Assembly: GCF_006861825.1 (NCBI RefSeq)
Contig: NZ_VDGI01000003.1
Coordinates: 195,989 to 259,988 of the forward strand
Source of the DNA: Psychrobacillus vulpis
GTDB lineage: Bacteria > Bacillota > Bacilli > Bacillales_A > Planococcaceae
Direction of reading: 5' to 3'
Length of the DNA: 64,000 bases
How positions within the stretch are numbered: position 1 is the stretch's first letter; each line of letters starts with the position of its first letter. Positions 20,481 to 30,389 of the stretch are shown here, one piece after another. Below the pieces are notes generated by a model. The model saw nothing but the letters and a program-made list of their open reading frames with translations, had not been told where the DNA came from and ran no database searches. The position numbers were made by a program, and so were the translations under genes.

Positions 20481-20831
20481 ATGTCGATGCGCGCAAACCG
20501 AGTTGCCGAACAAATGAAAAAAGAGTTAGGCGAAATTATTGTCCGAAAACTAAAGGACCCCCGCATTGGTTTTGTTACTGTAACGGATGTAGAGGTTACG
20601 GGTGATCTTCAACAAGCTACTATTTATATAACTGTACTTGGTGGAGAAACAAAACAAGAGGATACATTAAAAGCTTTAGAAAAAGCAAAAGGGTTTATTC
20701 GCTCTGAAATAGGACAACGAATTAGACTTCGTATTACGCCTGAACTATTATTTAAATTTGATGAGTCTGCAGCTTACGGAAATCGTATAGATGATTTATT
20801 GAGAAATCTTAACAAATCATCAGAAGAATAA
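20481..20831 (+). CDS. rbfA: Ribosome-binding factor A
   Basis: 116 aa. Late 30S maturation factor that acts on the 16S 5' region. Signatures: [40 protein letters not shown] and [37 protein letters not shown] precedes the ATG. Followed by a hairpin that separates it from truB by about 30 bp. Confidence 0.97.
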   Translation: MSMRANRVAEQMKKELGEIIVRKLKDPRIGFVTVTDVEVTGDLQQATIYITVLGGETKQEDTLKALEKAKGFIRSEIGQRIRLRITPELLFKFDESAAYGNRIDDLLRNLNKSSEE

Positions 20832-20842
20832 ACAGAAAACGA

Positions 20843-20879
20843 GAAGTCTGCTTACTATACCGAGCAGACTTCTTTGTTG
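20843..20879 (+). terminator. Hairpin terminator/attenuator between rbfA and truB
   Basis: GAAGTCTGCT pairs perfectly with AGCAGACTTC, followed by a mixed TTTGTTG tail. The imperfect T-tract suggests partial termination. Confidence 0.7.
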
Positions 20880-20906
20880 TATATCAATGTTAAAGAGGTG
20901 AAGTCA

Positions 20907-21827
20907 ATGTATGAAGGAATACTTCCGCTATGGAAAGAAAAAGGAATGACTTCTCATGACTGTGTGTTTAAGCTTCGCAAAATATTAAAAATGAAGCGTA
21001 TTGGGCATACAGGTACACTTGACCCAAGTGTAGAAGGAGTATTACCAATATGTTTAGGGGAAGCAACAAAGGTATCCGAGTATATAATGAACGAAGGTAA
21101 AACGTATATCGCAACGATATCAATTGGAACATCAACAACAACAGAAGATTCGGATGGAGAAAAGGTCAGTCAAGATGAATCGGATAAGCATTTTTCTCGT
21201 GAGCAAATAGAAAGTACATTAAAAAAGTTAACTGGTGAAATTATTCAAACACCTCCGATGTACTCTGCAGTTAAAGTAAATGGGAAAAAGTTATATGAAT
21301 ACGCTCGAGAAGGAAGAGAAGTAGAAAGACCAAGTAGAATGGTGACTATTTATAAACTAAACCTACTTGATGAAGCGACAGATTTCGCTGGAAAAACTAT
21401 CGAATTTACCATTGAAATTGGTTGTAGTAAAGGTACATATATTCGAACGCTCGCTGTGCAAATTGGGGAGTTACTCGGTTATCCAGCCCATATGTCTTCT
21501 TTAGTTCGAACTGCTTCGGGAAGTTTTACAAAGGATCAATGTTTAACATTGGCAGAAGTAGATGCAGCGAAAGAAAATGGATATCTTATGGATTCCATTT
21601 TTCCGATAAAGTATGCTTTAGAAAACTGGCCACATATTGAGATAACAGTTGATATAGAGAAAAGTATATTAAACGGGCAAGTTATAAAAGCACATTCTTT
21701 ACTTGAACAAAATGAAAAAATTATCTATACAAAAGATTTAATTCCTAAGGCAGTATATATAAAGCATCCAACGAAAAATGGTATGATGAAACCTGAGAAA
21801 ATGTTTTCAGCTGAAAAAGGAGAGTAA
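20907..21827 (+). CDS. truB: tRNA pseudouridine(55) synthase
   Basis: 306 aa from the ATG at 20907 with AGAGGTGAAG upstream; the frame open from 20874 overlaps the preceding hairpin. TruB converts U55 of tRNA to pseudouridine. The catalytic Asp is in KMKRIGHTGTLDPSVEGVLPICLGEATK (about residue 41), with QTPPMYSAVKVNGKKLYEYAREG and a conserved CSKGTYIRTLAVQIGELLGYPAHM. A C-terminal PUA-like region follows. Its stop overlaps into the ribF start (TAATATGG). Confidence 0.97.
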   Translation: MYEGILPLWKEKGMTSHDCVFKLRKILKMKRIGHTGTLDPSVEGVLPICLGEATKVSEYIMNEGKTYIATISIGTSTTTEDSDGEKVSQDESDKHFSREQIESTLKKLTGEIIQTPPMYSAVKVNGKKLYEYAREGREVERPSRMVTIYKLNLLDEATDFAGKTIEFTIEIGCSKGTYIRTLAVQIGELLGYPAHMSSLVRTASGSFTKDQCLTLAEVDAAKENGYLMDSIFPIKYALENWPHIEITVDIEKSILNGQVIKAHSLLEQNEKIIYTKDLIPKAVYIKHPTKNGMMKPEKMFSAEKGE

Positions 21828-21828
21828 T

Positions 21829-22776
21829 ATGGAAGTATATCACTTATCTTATCCACATCATTTATTTGAAAATGAGCATAACAATGCATACTCATTAGCA
21901 ATTGGTTTCTTTGATGGGGTACATAGAGGTCACCAAGAGGTAATAAAAAAAGCATTAGAAAAAGGTAAAGAGCTTCATATAAAGACCGCAGTAATGACGT
22001 TCGATCCTCATCCCTCTTTAGTGCTAGGTGGAAGTAAAGAACAAGTATTTTATATAACTCCACTTGAGCAGAAAATAGAAATATTAAAGGAACTAGAAGT
22101 AGACGCAGTTTTTGTTGTGAGGTTTACTTCAGACTTTGCTAAGCTAACACCTAAACAATTTGTTGATTCTTTTATAAAACATACAAATGTAAAGCATGTA
22201 ACAGCAGGTTTTGATTTTTCATTTGGTGCATTTGGTAAAGGTACTATGAAGGAAATGGAAAATCTAGCTGCTGGAGATTATACAGTTTCCGTTGTGGACA
22301 AACAACAACTGACAGGTGAGAAAATTAGCTCTACTAGAATTAGAGCTGAGCTTAAAATAGGAAATTTGGAAGAAGTAAAAGAACTTCTAGGGCGCCCTTT
22401 TAAGTTAACTGGCGTTGTTATTCACGGGGACAAAAGGGGTAGAACGATAGATTTTCCAACCGCTAACGTTCAACCAACTGAAGGGCAATATACTCCTGCA
22501 ACTGGTGTATATGCAGTAAAAATACGTGTGCAAGAAACATGGTATGAAGGAGTTTGCAATGTAGGATTCAAGCCGACATTTAACAACCCAGATGCTAAAA
22601 AACTTTCTATTGAAGTGCATATTATCAATTTTGATCAATCTATTTACGGTGAAGAAGTTGTTGTACACTGGTATAAACGGATACGCTCAGAACAAAAATT
22701 TAATGGAATCGATGAATTGAAAGAACAAATTGGAAAAGATAAATTAGTAGCAATCGATTATTTCAACCAAATTTAA
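21829..22776 (+). CDS. ribF: Bifunctional riboflavin kinase/FAD synthetase
   Basis: 315 aa. It makes FMN from riboflavin and FAD from FMN. The N-terminal adenylyltransferase has IGFFDGVHRGHQEVI (about 24-38), MTFDPHP and GFDFSFGAFGKGT, then ISSTRIR; the C-terminal flavokinase has GDKRGRTIDFPTANVQP (about 200-217) and GVCNVGFKPTF. No FMN riboswitch is visible upstream, as expected for this housekeeping gene. Short gap from truB. Confidence 0.97.
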   Translation: MEVYHLSYPHHLFENEHNNAYSLAIGFFDGVHRGHQEVIKKALEKGKELHIKTAVMTFDPHPSLVLGGSKEQVFYITPLEQKIEILKELEVDAVFVVRFTSDFAKLTPKQFVDSFIKHTNVKHVTAGFDFSFGAFGKGTMKEMENLAAGDYTVSVVDKQQLTGEKISSTRIRAELKIGNLEEVKELLGRPFKLTGVVIHGDKRGRTIDFPTANVQPTEGQYTPATGVYAVKIRVQETWYEGVCNVGFKPTFNNPDAKKLSIEVHIINFDQSIYGEEVVVHWYKRIRSEQKFNGIDELKEQIGKDKLVAIDYFNQI

Positions 22777-22909
22777 TTAGTTGCTTAGCATAATAGAATA
22801 TGTTATTCTGTAAATGTACAAAACTGTACTTAACCATTCCTTGGCTTTTTCGATTCTCCAACGATTGCTCAGGAATAGGGGATACTTTGAATTCTAGGAG
22901 GAAATCAAC

Positions 22910-23179
22910 ATGGCAATTACACAAGAACGCAAAAATGAATTAATCGCTGAGTACAGAACTCACGAAAGTGACACTGGATCTGCAGAAATTCAAATCGCAA
23001 TTCTAACAGAAGAAATTAATTCTTTAAACGAACATTTACGTACACATAAGAAAGATCACCATTCACGTCGTGGTCTATTCAAAATGGTTGGTCGTCGTCG
23101 TAACTTGTTAAAATACTTACGTGAAAACGAAGTACAACGTTACCGTGAGCTAATCGCTAAACTTGGTTTACGTCGATAA
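22910..23179 (+). CDS. rpsO: 30S ribosomal protein S15
   Basis: 89 aa, exact family length. Primary binder of 16S central domain. Contains [60 protein letters not shown] at 22897-22902. The 130-bp gap upstream may carry its own promoter (TTGCTT, 17 bp, TATTCT at about 22782-22810) and the S15-binding leader known for this gene in other bacteria, though I cannot define the structure. Confidence 0.98.
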   Translation: MAITQERKNELIAEYRTHESDTGSAEIQIAILTEEINSLNEHLRTHKKDHHSRRGLFKMVGRRRNLLKYLRENEVQRYRELIAKLGLRR

Positions 23180-23192
23180 GATAACATTTAGA

Positions 23193-23219
23193 AAAAAGCG
23201 GGATTTATCCCGCTTTTTC
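23193..23219 (+). terminator. Intrinsic terminator after rpsO
   Basis: AAAAAGCGGGA pairs with TCCCGCTTTTT around TTTA: a perfect 11-bp stem ending in a T-run. Confidence 0.92.
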
Positions 23220-23381
23220 TATTGGAATGATAAAAAAGCATTTTTATTTATTGTCTAGACTCCAGAGGGCATTCACTTGTAGCCGAATACAAACTGGAAC
23301 TACTGCAGATTCTTATTGTAGGAACCCTTTGTTGAGGCAGATTTACAAGCTCATGCTATTCTTTTTAAAATATTTCGCATA

Positions 23382-23416
23382 GTTTCAATATTTTTGATAC
23401 ACTACTTATGATACAT
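23382..23416 (+). promoter_or_regulatory. Candidate sigma-A promoter of pnp
   Basis: TTTCAA, an 18-bp spacer and TATGAT lie about 60-90 bp upstream of pnp. Between the rpsO terminator and this site is a degraded repeat (about 23255-23345, AGACTCCAGAGGGC...) with no gene. Confidence 0.4.
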
Positions 23417-23473
23417 ATAACTTTTATATACCCTTTATTAGGAGTTTTTTTAAGTTGAGAGGAGTCCAAATTG

Positions 23474-25591
23474 ATGAGTGAAAAGAAAGTATTTACGTAT
23501 GAATGGGCAGGACGTCCGTTGCAAGTAGAAATTGGACAACTTGCAAAACAAGCGAACGGTGCTGTTTTAGTAAGATATGGTGATACAACAGTATTATCGA
23601 CAGCGACTGCTTCGAAACAACCAAAGAATTTAGATTTCTTCCCTCTAACATGTAACTATGAGGAAAAATTATATGCGGTTGGTAAAATACCAGGTGGATT
23701 TATTAAAAGAGAAGGAAGACCTTCTGAAAAAGCAATATTAGCTAGTCGTTTAATAGATAGACCAATCCGTCCTTTATTCCCAGATGGATTCCGTAATGAA
23801 GTACAAGTTATCTCCATTGTTATGTCAGTGGACCAAAATTGCACTTCTGAAATGGCAGCAATGCTAGGATCTTCGTTGGCATTAAGTGTATCGGATATCC
23901 CATTTGAAGGACCGATAGCAGGTGTACAAGTTGGTTTGATTGGTGATGAATTCATTATTAACCCAACTGTAGAGCAAATGGAGAAAAGTATTTTAGATCT
24001 TACTGTTGCTGGAACAAAAGATGCGATTAACATGGTTGAAGCTGGAGCTAAGGAAGTTTCAGAAGAAGTAGTGTTAGAAGCAATTATGTTTGGTCACAGT
24101 GAAATTATAAAACTGATTGAATTCCAAGAAAAAGTTGTAGCTGAAATTGGAAAAGAGAAAAAAGAGATTGTCCTGTTTGAACTAGATAAAGAACTATTTG
24201 CTGAAGTAAAAGCAATTTGCGAACCAAAACTTGTACAAGCTATACAAGTACAAGAAAAGCACGCTCGTGAAGATGCAATTTCTGAAGTGAAAAAAGAAGT
24301 ATTGGAACAATACACACAACAAGAAGCAACGGATGAAACGTTGAAACAAGTTCGTGAAATCTTAGACACTATGGTCAAAGACGAAGTTCGTCGTTTAATA
24401 ACAGATGACAAAATTCGTCCAGATGGCCGTAGAGTAGATGAAATTCGTCCACTATCATCTGAAGTTGGAATTTTACCAAGAACACATGGTTCTGGATTAT
24501 TTACTCGTGGTCAAACGCAAGCATTAAGTATTTGTACTTTAGGGCCATTAGGCGATGTACAAATTATAGATGGTATCGGTGTAGAGGAATCGAAACGTTT
24601 CATGCACCATTATAATTTCCCTCAATTTAGCGTAGGAGAAACTGGGCCTATTCGAGCTCCTGGTCGTCGTGAAATCGGACATGGTGCACTTGGAGAACGT
24701 GCTCTAGAAGCAGTGATTCCGAGTGAAACTGATTTCCCTTATACACTTCGTCTTGTTGCGGAAGTATTAGAATCGAATGGATCTACTTCTCAGGCTAGTA
24801 TTTGTGCTTCTACACTTGCTATGATGGATGCTGGAGTTCCTTTAAAAGCACCTGTAGCTGGTATTGCAATGGGACTTGTGAAAAAAGGTGAAAACTATAC
24901 CATTTTAACAGATATTCAAGGAATGGAAGACCATTTAGGAGATATGGATTTTAAAGTAGCTGGTACATCTAAAGGGATTACAGCTCTTCAAATGGACATA
25001 AAAATTGATGGTTTATCTAGAACGATTTTAGAAGAAGCATTAACACAAGCTAAAATCGGACGTATGCAAATTTTAGAAAGCATGCTTGCAACAATCTCCG
25101 TACCACGTGAGAAATTGTCTAAATATGCACCTAAAATTGTAGTTATTAAAATAAACCCTGACAAAATACGTGATGTAATTGGACCAGGTGGTAAACAGAT
25201 TAATAAAATTATTGATGAAACTGGTGTGAAAATCGATACAGAACAAGATGGTACGATCTATATCGCTTCTCCAGATGAAGATATGATTGCTCGCGCAAAA
25301 CAAATTATTGAAGATATCGTTCGTGTTGCACAAGTTGGAGAGTATTATTTAGGTAAAGTGAAACGAATTGAGAAATTCGGTGCTTTCCTAGAAATATTCA
25401 ATGGAAAAGATGGTTTACTTCATATTTCGGAAATTCAAGAAGAACGTACGAAAAATGTAGAAGACGTACTTAAAATTGGAGACGAGCTCTTAGTTAAGGT
25501 AATTGAAATTGATAACCAAGGCCGTGTAAATTTATCACGAAAAGTAGTACTAAAAGAAGAAAAAGAGCGCGCGGAACAAAAAGAACAATAA
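23474..25591 (+). CDS. pnp: Polyribonucleotide nucleotidyltransferase (PNPase)
   Basis: 705 aa from the ATG at 23474 (GAGAGGAG upstream). Phosphorolytic 3'-5' exoribonuclease, a main RNA-decay enzyme in Bacillus. Two RNase PH cores: first with [11 protein letters not shown] and [30 protein letters not shown]; second with [31 protein letters not shown] and [15 protein letters not shown] domain at about 555-615 ([13 protein letters not shown]) and S1 domain at about 620-690. Next to rpsO as in most Firmicutes. Confidence 0.98.
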   Translation: MSEKKVFTYEWAGRPLQVEIGQLAKQANGAVLVRYGDTTVLSTATASKQPKNLDFFPLTCNYEEKLYAVGKIPGGFIKREGRPSEKAILASRLIDRPIRPLFPDGFRNEVQVISIVMSVDQNCTSEMAAMLGSSLALSVSDIPFEGPIAGVQVGLIGDEFIINPTVEQMEKSILDLTVAGTKDAINMVEAGAKEVSEEVVLEAIMFGHSEIIKLIEFQEKVVAEIGKEKKEIVLFELDKELFAEVKAICEPKLVQAIQVQEKHAREDAISEVKKEVLEQYTQQEATDETLKQVREILDTMVKDEVRRLITDDKIRPDGRRVDEIRPLSSEVGILPRTHGSGLFTRGQTQALSICTLGPLGDVQIIDGIGVEESKRFMHHYNFPQFSVGETGPIRAPGRREIGHGALGERALEAVIPSETDFPYTLRLVAEVLESNGSTSQASICASTLAMMDAGVPLKAPVAGIAMGLVKKGENYTILTDIQGMEDHLGDMDFKVAGTSKGITALQMDIKIDGLSRTILEEALTQAKIGRMQILESMLATISVPREKLSKYAPKIVVIKINPDKIRDVIGPGGKQINKIIDETGVKIDTEQDGTIYIASPDEDMIARAKQIIEDIVRVAQVGEYYLGKVKRIEKFGAFLEIFNGKDGLLHISEIQEERTKNVEDVLKIGDELLVKVIEIDNQGRVNLSRKVVLKEEKERAEQKEQ

Positions 25592-25618
25592 TACTACCAT
25601 AACGTTCCAACACACAAG

Positions 25619-25656
25619 GTTGACCGTAGGAAAAAATCTACGGCAACTTTTTTTTA
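25619..25656 (+). terminator. Intrinsic terminator after pnp
   Basis: GTTGACCGTAG pairs with CTACGGCAAC (one bulge) and is followed by eight or more T. Confidence 0.88.
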
Positions 25657-25687
25657 ATACTTGAATAAAATAGATAGGGGTGCCATA

Positions 25688-26917
25688 TTGATAAACAAAA
25701 TTACATGTAAAAACGGACTTCGTATCGTCTCTGAACATATCCCACATGTACGTTCTGTAGCGGTAGGTATATGGGTGCAGGCAGGGTCAAGATATGAACT
25801 TCCAGAGGAAAACGGGTTAACGCATTTTATCGAACATATGCTGTTTAAAGGAACTGCTACGAGGTCTGCGAAACAAATAGCAGAAGAATTTGATCGTATC
25901 GGTGGAAATATTAATGCATTTACATCTAAAGAGAATACGTGTTATTATGCAAAAGTTTTAGACCATCATTCGAAATACGCTATTGAAATACTTGCTGATA
26001 TGTTTTTTAATTCCTTATTCGATCCAACTGAAATTGAGAAAGAAAGGCAAGTAGTACTAGAAGAAATTAATATGGTAGAAGATACGCCGGATGATATTGT
26101 TCATGAATATTTATGGAGAGCAATGTATGAAAACGATCCATTAGGTTCTCCGATTTTGGGTACAGAACAAACATTAAATAGTTTTACGAGAGATTCGATC
26201 TTGATGTATATGAAAAAGCATTACATTCCAGAAAACGTTGTTGTTTCTGTTTCTGGAAATATCCAGGATGGACTATTAGAATATATTGAAACATTATTTG
26301 AGCAGTTTGAACAAAGTAAAGGGGAAGTTTCCTCTGTAAATACTCCTACATTAAAGCCTATATATACGGAGAATTTCCGTGAAACAGAACAAGCTCATAT
26401 TTGTTTAGCATTTCCAGGATTAAGCGTGAAAGCGGACAATATTTATAGCTTAGTTGTATTGAACAATATTTTGGGCGGTAGTATGTCATCTAGGCTTTTT
26501 CAAGAGATCAGAGAAGATAAAGGTCTCGCGTATTCCATCTATTCTTACCACTCTTCTTATGAGGATACAGGAGTTATTGTTATATACGGGGGCACGTCTA
26601 GTAACCAATTAAATGAATTAAAGTCTACCATTAATGAATCCATTCGTAAGATTGTCGACAATGGATTTACTGAAACAGAAATTTCTAATGCTAAAGAACA
26701 ATTGAAAGGTAATTTATTGTTAGGGTTAGAAAGCACAAATGCTAGAATGAGTAGAAATGGAAAAAATGAGTTGCTTTATGGAAAACATCGCTCACTAGAT
26801 GAAGTTAGTGAAACGATTGATGAAGTAACACAGGAGTCCGTAGTGACTCTAGCTAGAGAAATATTTTCTTATGAACCAGCAGTATCAGTTATAATGCCTA
26901 AAAAAGTCAATCAATGA
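25688..26917 (+). CDS. mlpA: M16 zinc peptidase MlpA (YmxG)
   Basis: 409 aa from the TTG at 25688, set by TAGGGGTG just upstream; this equals the B. subtilis length. Insulinase-fold (M16) protease. The inverted zinc motif HFIEHMLFKGT is at about residues 49-59 with a downstream Glu in EKERQVVLEEINMVED. Conserved between pnp and the dipicolinate genes; in B. subtilis it affects protease gene expression. The stop codon lies inside the terminator hairpin at 26906, which is duplicated by an inserted repeat (26925-27488). Confidence 0.95.
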   Translation: MINKITCKNGLRIVSEHIPHVRSVAVGIWVQAGSRYELPEENGLTHFIEHMLFKGTATRSAKQIAEEFDRIGGNINAFTSKENTCYYAKVLDHHSKYAIEILADMFFNSLFDPTEIEKERQVVLEEINMVEDTPDDIVHEYLWRAMYENDPLGSPILGTEQTLNSFTRDSILMYMKKHYIPENVVVSVSGNIQDGLLEYIETLFEQFEQSKGEVSSVNTPTLKPIYTENFRETEQAHICLAFPGLSVKADNIYSLVVLNNILGGSMSSRLFQEIREDKGLAYSIYSYHSSYEDTGVIVIYGGTSSNQLNELKSTINESIRKIVDNGFTETEISNAKEQLKGNLLLGLESTNARMSRNGKNELLYGKHRSLDEVSETIDEVTQESVVTLAREIFSYEPAVSVIMPKKVNQ

Positions 26918-26925
26918 TGATTGAT
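26905..26925 (+). repeat. Left copy of the mlpA terminator hairpin (direct repeat)
   Basis: A 20-bp sequence containing GTCAATCA-ATGA-TGATTGA at 26905-26924 recurs exactly at 27489-27508. The left copy includes the mlpA stop and has lost its T-tract, because the inserted repeat begins right after it. Confidence 0.85.
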
Positions 26926-27488
26926 TTAGCTTGTCGACAAAATCATTTTTATGAATCAAAATGTATTAAGAACATAATGATTATTGTACTTTTCCTTTTG
27001 CAATCGCTTCCGGCGGACGCTTTCCGCGGGCTCGCGCCAAGCCTCGGGCCAACAGGATGTTGGTCATGATGGCGTTGCCGCAGGACGCGGCGATCTTAGC
27101 CTTCCTACTTATTGCCTGCGGGGTCTTGGACAGTCTCGCTGTCCCGCAGGAGTCGCCGCCTTCCGCTCATTTTAGTCTTCAATAAACAGAAAAGTGGACA
27201 TTAAAAGCCCTTTCACTTGATGAAATGGGATAGTCAATCCGTTATTTTTATCAGATGTTCCGAGAAACATTGATTGATCACAGCATCTTCAGATTTCCAC
27301 TTTCAACTTTTGAAAAATAGGCAGGGCCCGCCACGGAGACTCCTGTGGGAATAGCTTGAGCTGAAGACCCCGAAGGAACGGCAGTGACGAGGAGGCTGAA
27401 GCCAAGCCCACGGAAAGCGAAGTGGCGGGCCCCGCTGATTCTCTTATACATCTCAATTCATTGTAAAAACGAATTTGTTTACAGTCGG
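26925..27488. mobile_element. Terminator-associated repeat element, copy 1 (564 bp, non-coding)
   Basis: Ends are imperfect inverted repeats: left AGCTTGTCGACAAAATCATTTTTA (read here in two parts, about 26928-26951) against right, reverse-complemented, GACTGTAAACAAATTCG then TTTTTA (27486 back to about 27463). Inside are two GC-rich units in opposite orientation: 27001-27165 (GGCGGACGCTTTCCGCGGGC ... CAGGAGTCGCCGCCTTCCGC) and 27313-27440 (CCACGGAGACTCCTG ... AAAGCGAAGTGGCGGGCC). The same left and right arms recur at 60046-61070. No transposase is encoded; short open frames in it are by-products of GC-rich repeat sequence. Confidence 0.75.
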
Positions 27489-27518
27489 AGTCAATCAATG
27501 ATGATTGACTTTTTTTTG
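27489..27518 (+). terminator. Right copy of the mlpA terminator, with T-tract
   Basis: GTCAATCA-ATGA-TGATTGAC is a perfect 8-bp stem followed by eight T. This is the functional half of the duplicated hairpin. Confidence 0.9.
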
Positions 27519-27603
27519 TCTCTAAGTGTCTTTCGCTTTTCTATTCACTTTGTTTGAACAAAAGGCATATACATAAGTAGAAATATATAGGGGAGGGAAA
27601 AGG

Positions 27604-27876
27604 TTGTTACTTTCAGAACTTGCTGAAAAAGAGCTTATTCAAGTAAAAGACGGTGCTAGATATGGGAAACTAGCAGATACAGAGTTGTTGTTTAATCCAA
27701 CTAATGGGAAAATCGAAGGATTCGAAGTATATCCAAAATCGGCATCTTTTTTTCAAGCAAATAAAGCAAATAAGAAAAAAGAATTTATTTCATGGGAAGA
27801 AATTATTCTTATAGGAAAAGATCGTATTTTGTTCAATGAAGCGGATTCTTCCGGCGATTCTAGTGTGTATTCATGA
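27604..27876 (+). CDS. ymxH: YlmC/YmxH-type PRC-barrel sporulation protein
   Basis: 90 aa from a TTG with GGGAGGG about seven bases upstream. PRC-barrel fold typical of YlmC/YmxH proteins: LLSELAEKELIQVKDGARYGKLADTELLFNPTNGKIEGFEV. In B. subtilis ymxH sits here, before the dipicolinate operon. Function unknown. Its stop overlaps the dpaA start (TCATGAAT), so it is probably the first gene of the same sporulation transcript. Upstream DNA contains CATATACATAAG, which could be part of a mother-cell sigma promoter, but I could not assign both boxes. Confidence 0.85.
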   Translation: MLLSELAEKELIQVKDGARYGKLADTELLFNPTNGKIEGFEVYPKSASFFQANKANKKKEFISWEEIILIGKDRILFNEADSSGDSSVYS

Positions 27877-28673
27877 ATAGAAAATGTGCCATTATCGGAA
27901 CCGATGACCGCTTAAAGTACTTACAAGAAGCATTGTCTGGAGAATTAGAGCCTAAATTATTTTCAACGATGGTATGGAATGAAGAATTAGAATCAGCTAT
28001 AAATGAATTCGAGCCAAAAATAATATTTTTTCCAATTCATGCTTTAAAAATGGAGCGTCCTTTCTCTTTACCCGAAACATGTGATGTGGTATTTGTGGGC
28101 AAGAAGTATGAAGAAATGGAACTAGTATGTAATCATCCAAATAGAAAAGTTTACTACTATTTAGAAGATGAGCAGTGGATTTGGGATAATGCAAATCTTA
28201 CAGCAGAAGGGTTTATTAACTATTTTTACTTGAATGAAAAACAGGCGATTTACGATAAACAATTTATCATTACTGGTTATGGAAGAGTTGGGAAAAGACT
28301 AGCATTTGCATTGCATCATTTAGGTGCAAAAGTAATAATTTCGGTGCGCTCGGAGCATCAGCTTTATGAAGCGAAAAGCTACGGCTTTCAAATAGAAACA
28401 TTTAAAAATGTTATCGAAAAACAAAAAGATTCTACAGCATATTTAATAAACACGATTCCATCTAAATGGCTCATAAATTCAGATGCAGCTTGTTTCAAAC
28501 AAGTTTTCGATCTAGCTTCCAATCCAGGCTGTCTTTTAGATTCAATAGATAATAGGCCAGAGAATTACGTTCATGCAACTAGTTTGCCTGGCATGTTTTT
28601 TCCGCAAGATGCAGGATATTTAATTGCAACATCGGTTCAAACTCAATTGGCTTTATTGGAGGGGGAAAAATAG
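27873..28673 (+). CDS. dpaA: Dipicolinate synthase subunit A
   Basis: 266 aa. With DpaB it oxidises dihydrodipicolinate to dipicolinic acid, the calcium-chelated core solute of spores; made in the mother cell under sigma-K in B. subtilis. A central Rossmann motif FIITGYGRVGKRLAFALHHLGAKVIISVR at about residues 130-158 binds the nucleotide; ending DAGYLIATSVQTQLALLEG is typical. Somewhat shorter than the roughly 300-aa B. subtilis protein at the N-terminus. It overlaps ymxH by four bases and abuts dpaB. Confidence 0.95.
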   Translation: MNRKCAIIGTDDRLKYLQEALSGELEPKLFSTMVWNEELESAINEFEPKIIFFPIHALKMERPFSLPETCDVVFVGKKYEEMELVCNHPNRKVYYYLEDEQWIWDNANLTAEGFINYFYLNEKQAIYDKQFIITGYGRVGKRLAFALHHLGAKVIISVRSEHQLYEAKSYGFQIETFKNVIEKQKDSTAYLINTIPSKWLINSDAACFKQVFDLASNPGCLLDSIDNRPENYVHATSLPGMFFPQDAGYLIATSVQTQLALLEGEK

Positions 28674-29260
28674 TGTTAAACGGTCTTCGAATTGGTCTTG
28701 GAATAACCGCTTCTCACTGTACGTACGAGGAAGTTATTCCAATGATTAAACAGTTTACAGATTTGGGTGCTACAGTCGTCCCAATAATAACGTATTCTGT
28801 TTTAACTGCTGCAACTCGATTTGGTACGGGGGAAGAATGGATTGAAAAAATTGAAGCGGCAAGTGGAAGTAATGTAGTATCGAAAATTGTGGAAGCAGAA
28901 CCGTTTGGTCCTACTAATCCACTCGACTGTATGGTTATTGCTCCAATGACAGGAAATTCAATTAGTAAACTTGCAAACGCTCAAACTGATTCACCAGTAT
29001 TAATGGCAGCCAAAGCGACATTAAGAAATGGAAAGCCAGTTGTACTTGGCATTTCTACTAATGATGCACTTGGACTTAATGGTATGAATATTATGAAGCT
29101 TCTTTCCACAAAAAACATTTACTTTATCCCCTTTGGTCAAGACAATCCTCATAAAAAACCAAATTCACTCATTGCTGATTTTGCTAAAATTATTCCAACT
29201 GTTGAACATGCTATTAAAGGAAAACAATTCCAGCCAGTGCTAATCACCCATAAATTATAA
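28673..29260 (+). CDS. dpaB: Dipicolinate synthase subunit B (flavoprotein)
   Basis: 195 aa from a GTG overlapping the dpaA stop, with GGAGGGGG upstream. Flavoprotein-fold partner of DpaA: LNGLRIGLGITASHCTYEEV at the N-terminus, PFGPTNPLDCMVIAPMTGNSISKLANAQTDSPVLMAAKATLRNGKPVVLG in the middle. With dpaA it is direct evidence that the organism makes endospores. No clear terminator before asd; a separate promoter probably precedes asd. Confidence 0.96.
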   Translation: MLNGLRIGLGITASHCTYEEVIPMIKQFTDLGATVVPIITYSVLTAATRFGTGEEWIEKIEAASGSNVVSKIVEAEPFGPTNPLDCMVIAPMTGNSISKLANAQTDSPVLMAAKATLRNGKPVVLGISTNDALGLNGMNIMKLLSTKNIYFIPFGQDNPHKKPNSLIADFAKIIPTVEHAIKGKQFQPVLITHKL

Positions 29261-29338
29261 ATATAAAAGATGATGTATTTTCATGTATAGTATGATACAA
29301 TATCGCCAATATGTTTTGATTTTAGGAGGAGAGCTTTC

Positions 29339-30385
29339 ATGTCACAAGGTTATACTGTAGCAGTAGTTGGAGCGACAGGTGCTGTCGGTCAGAAAATTAT
29401 CGAAAAATTAATAGAGAGAAGCTTTCCCTACTCAAATTTAAAGCTTTTAGCTTCCAAAAATTCAGCAGGAAAAAACTTGGAAGTGAATGGCATCACATAT
29501 ATAGTGGAGGAGGCAACTCCGGATGCGTTTGAAGGGGTGGACGTTGCATTTTTCTCTGCAGGAGGCTCTGTTTCGAAAGCATTGGCAAAAGAAGCAAGTT
29601 CTAGAGGGGCAATAGTAATCGACAATACTAGTGCTTTCCGAATGGATAAAGATACACCACTAGTTGTACCTGAAGTGAACAAACAAGCGTTACATGAGCA
29701 AACAGGGATTATTGCTAATCCGAATTGTTCTACTATTCAGATGGTTTGTGCGTTGGAGCCTATTCGCCAACACTATGGTTTAAATAAAGTAATCGTATCC
29801 ACATATCAAGCTGTTTCAGGTGCAGGCGCGTCTGCGATTAATGAGTTAACTGTTCAAAGTGAAGCTATTAAAGAAAATAATCCAAACCCTGAAATTTTAC
29901 CAGTGAAAAGTGCGGAAAAGCATTATCCAATTGCGGGGAATGTTATTCCACAAATCGATGTATTTGATGAATCTGGTTATACATTAGAAGAACTAAAAAT
30001 GATGAATGAAACGAAAAAAATTATGTCGATTCCAGAGCTATCTATTGCTGCAACATGTGTAAGAGTTCCAGTAATAACTGGTCACTCTGAATCGGTTTAT
30101 ATTGAAATAGATCAAGAAAATGTAACCGTAGATGAACTTAAACAATTACTTTCATCAGCTAAAGGAATTACTTTACAAGATTCTCCTGAACAGCAACAAT
30201 ATCCGATGCCATACTTTGCAGCAAATAAGGATGATGTTTTCGTAGGACGAATTAGAAAAGATCCTAGCAACAATAACGGGTTCCATATGTGGATTGTTTC
30301 AGACAATTTACTTAAAGGAGCAGCTTTGAATTCGATTCAAATAGCAGAAGCATTAATTGAAGAAGGAATTTTAAAAGAGGTGTAA
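29339..30385 (+). CDS. asd: Aspartate-semialdehyde dehydrogenase
   Basis: 348 aa. NADPH-dependent reduction of aspartyl phosphate to aspartate semialdehyde, the branch point for lysine/DAP, threonine and methionine. N-terminal VAVVGATGAVGQKIIEKL; the active-site Cys is in GIIANPNCSTIQMVCAL (about residue 130); catalytic His in CVRVPVITGHSESVYIE (about 245). AGGAGG at 29324-29329. Follows dpaB and precedes dapA by four bases, so substrate supply for dipicolinate and peptidoglycan is grouped. Confidence 0.97.
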   Translation: MSQGYTVAVVGATGAVGQKIIEKLIERSFPYSNLKLLASKNSAGKNLEVNGITYIVEEATPDAFEGVDVAFFSAGGSVSKALAKEASSRGAIVIDNTSAFRMDKDTPLVVPEVNKQALHEQTGIIANPNCSTIQMVCALEPIRQHYGLNKVIVSTYQAVSGAGASAINELTVQSEAIKENNPNPEILPVKSAEKHYPIAGNVIPQIDVFDESGYTLEELKMMNETKKIMSIPELSIAATCVRVPVITGHSESVYIEIDQENVTVDELKQLLSSAKGITLQDSPEQQQYPMPYFAANKDDVFVGRIRKDPSNNNGFHMWIVSDNLLKGAALNSIQIAEALIEEGILKEV

Positions 30386-30389
30386 GTAA

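Noticed and set aside
26984-27175. Open frame in the repeat after mlpA
   Set aside because: It lies wholly within a GC-rich repeat unit that also occurs elsewhere without an open frame.
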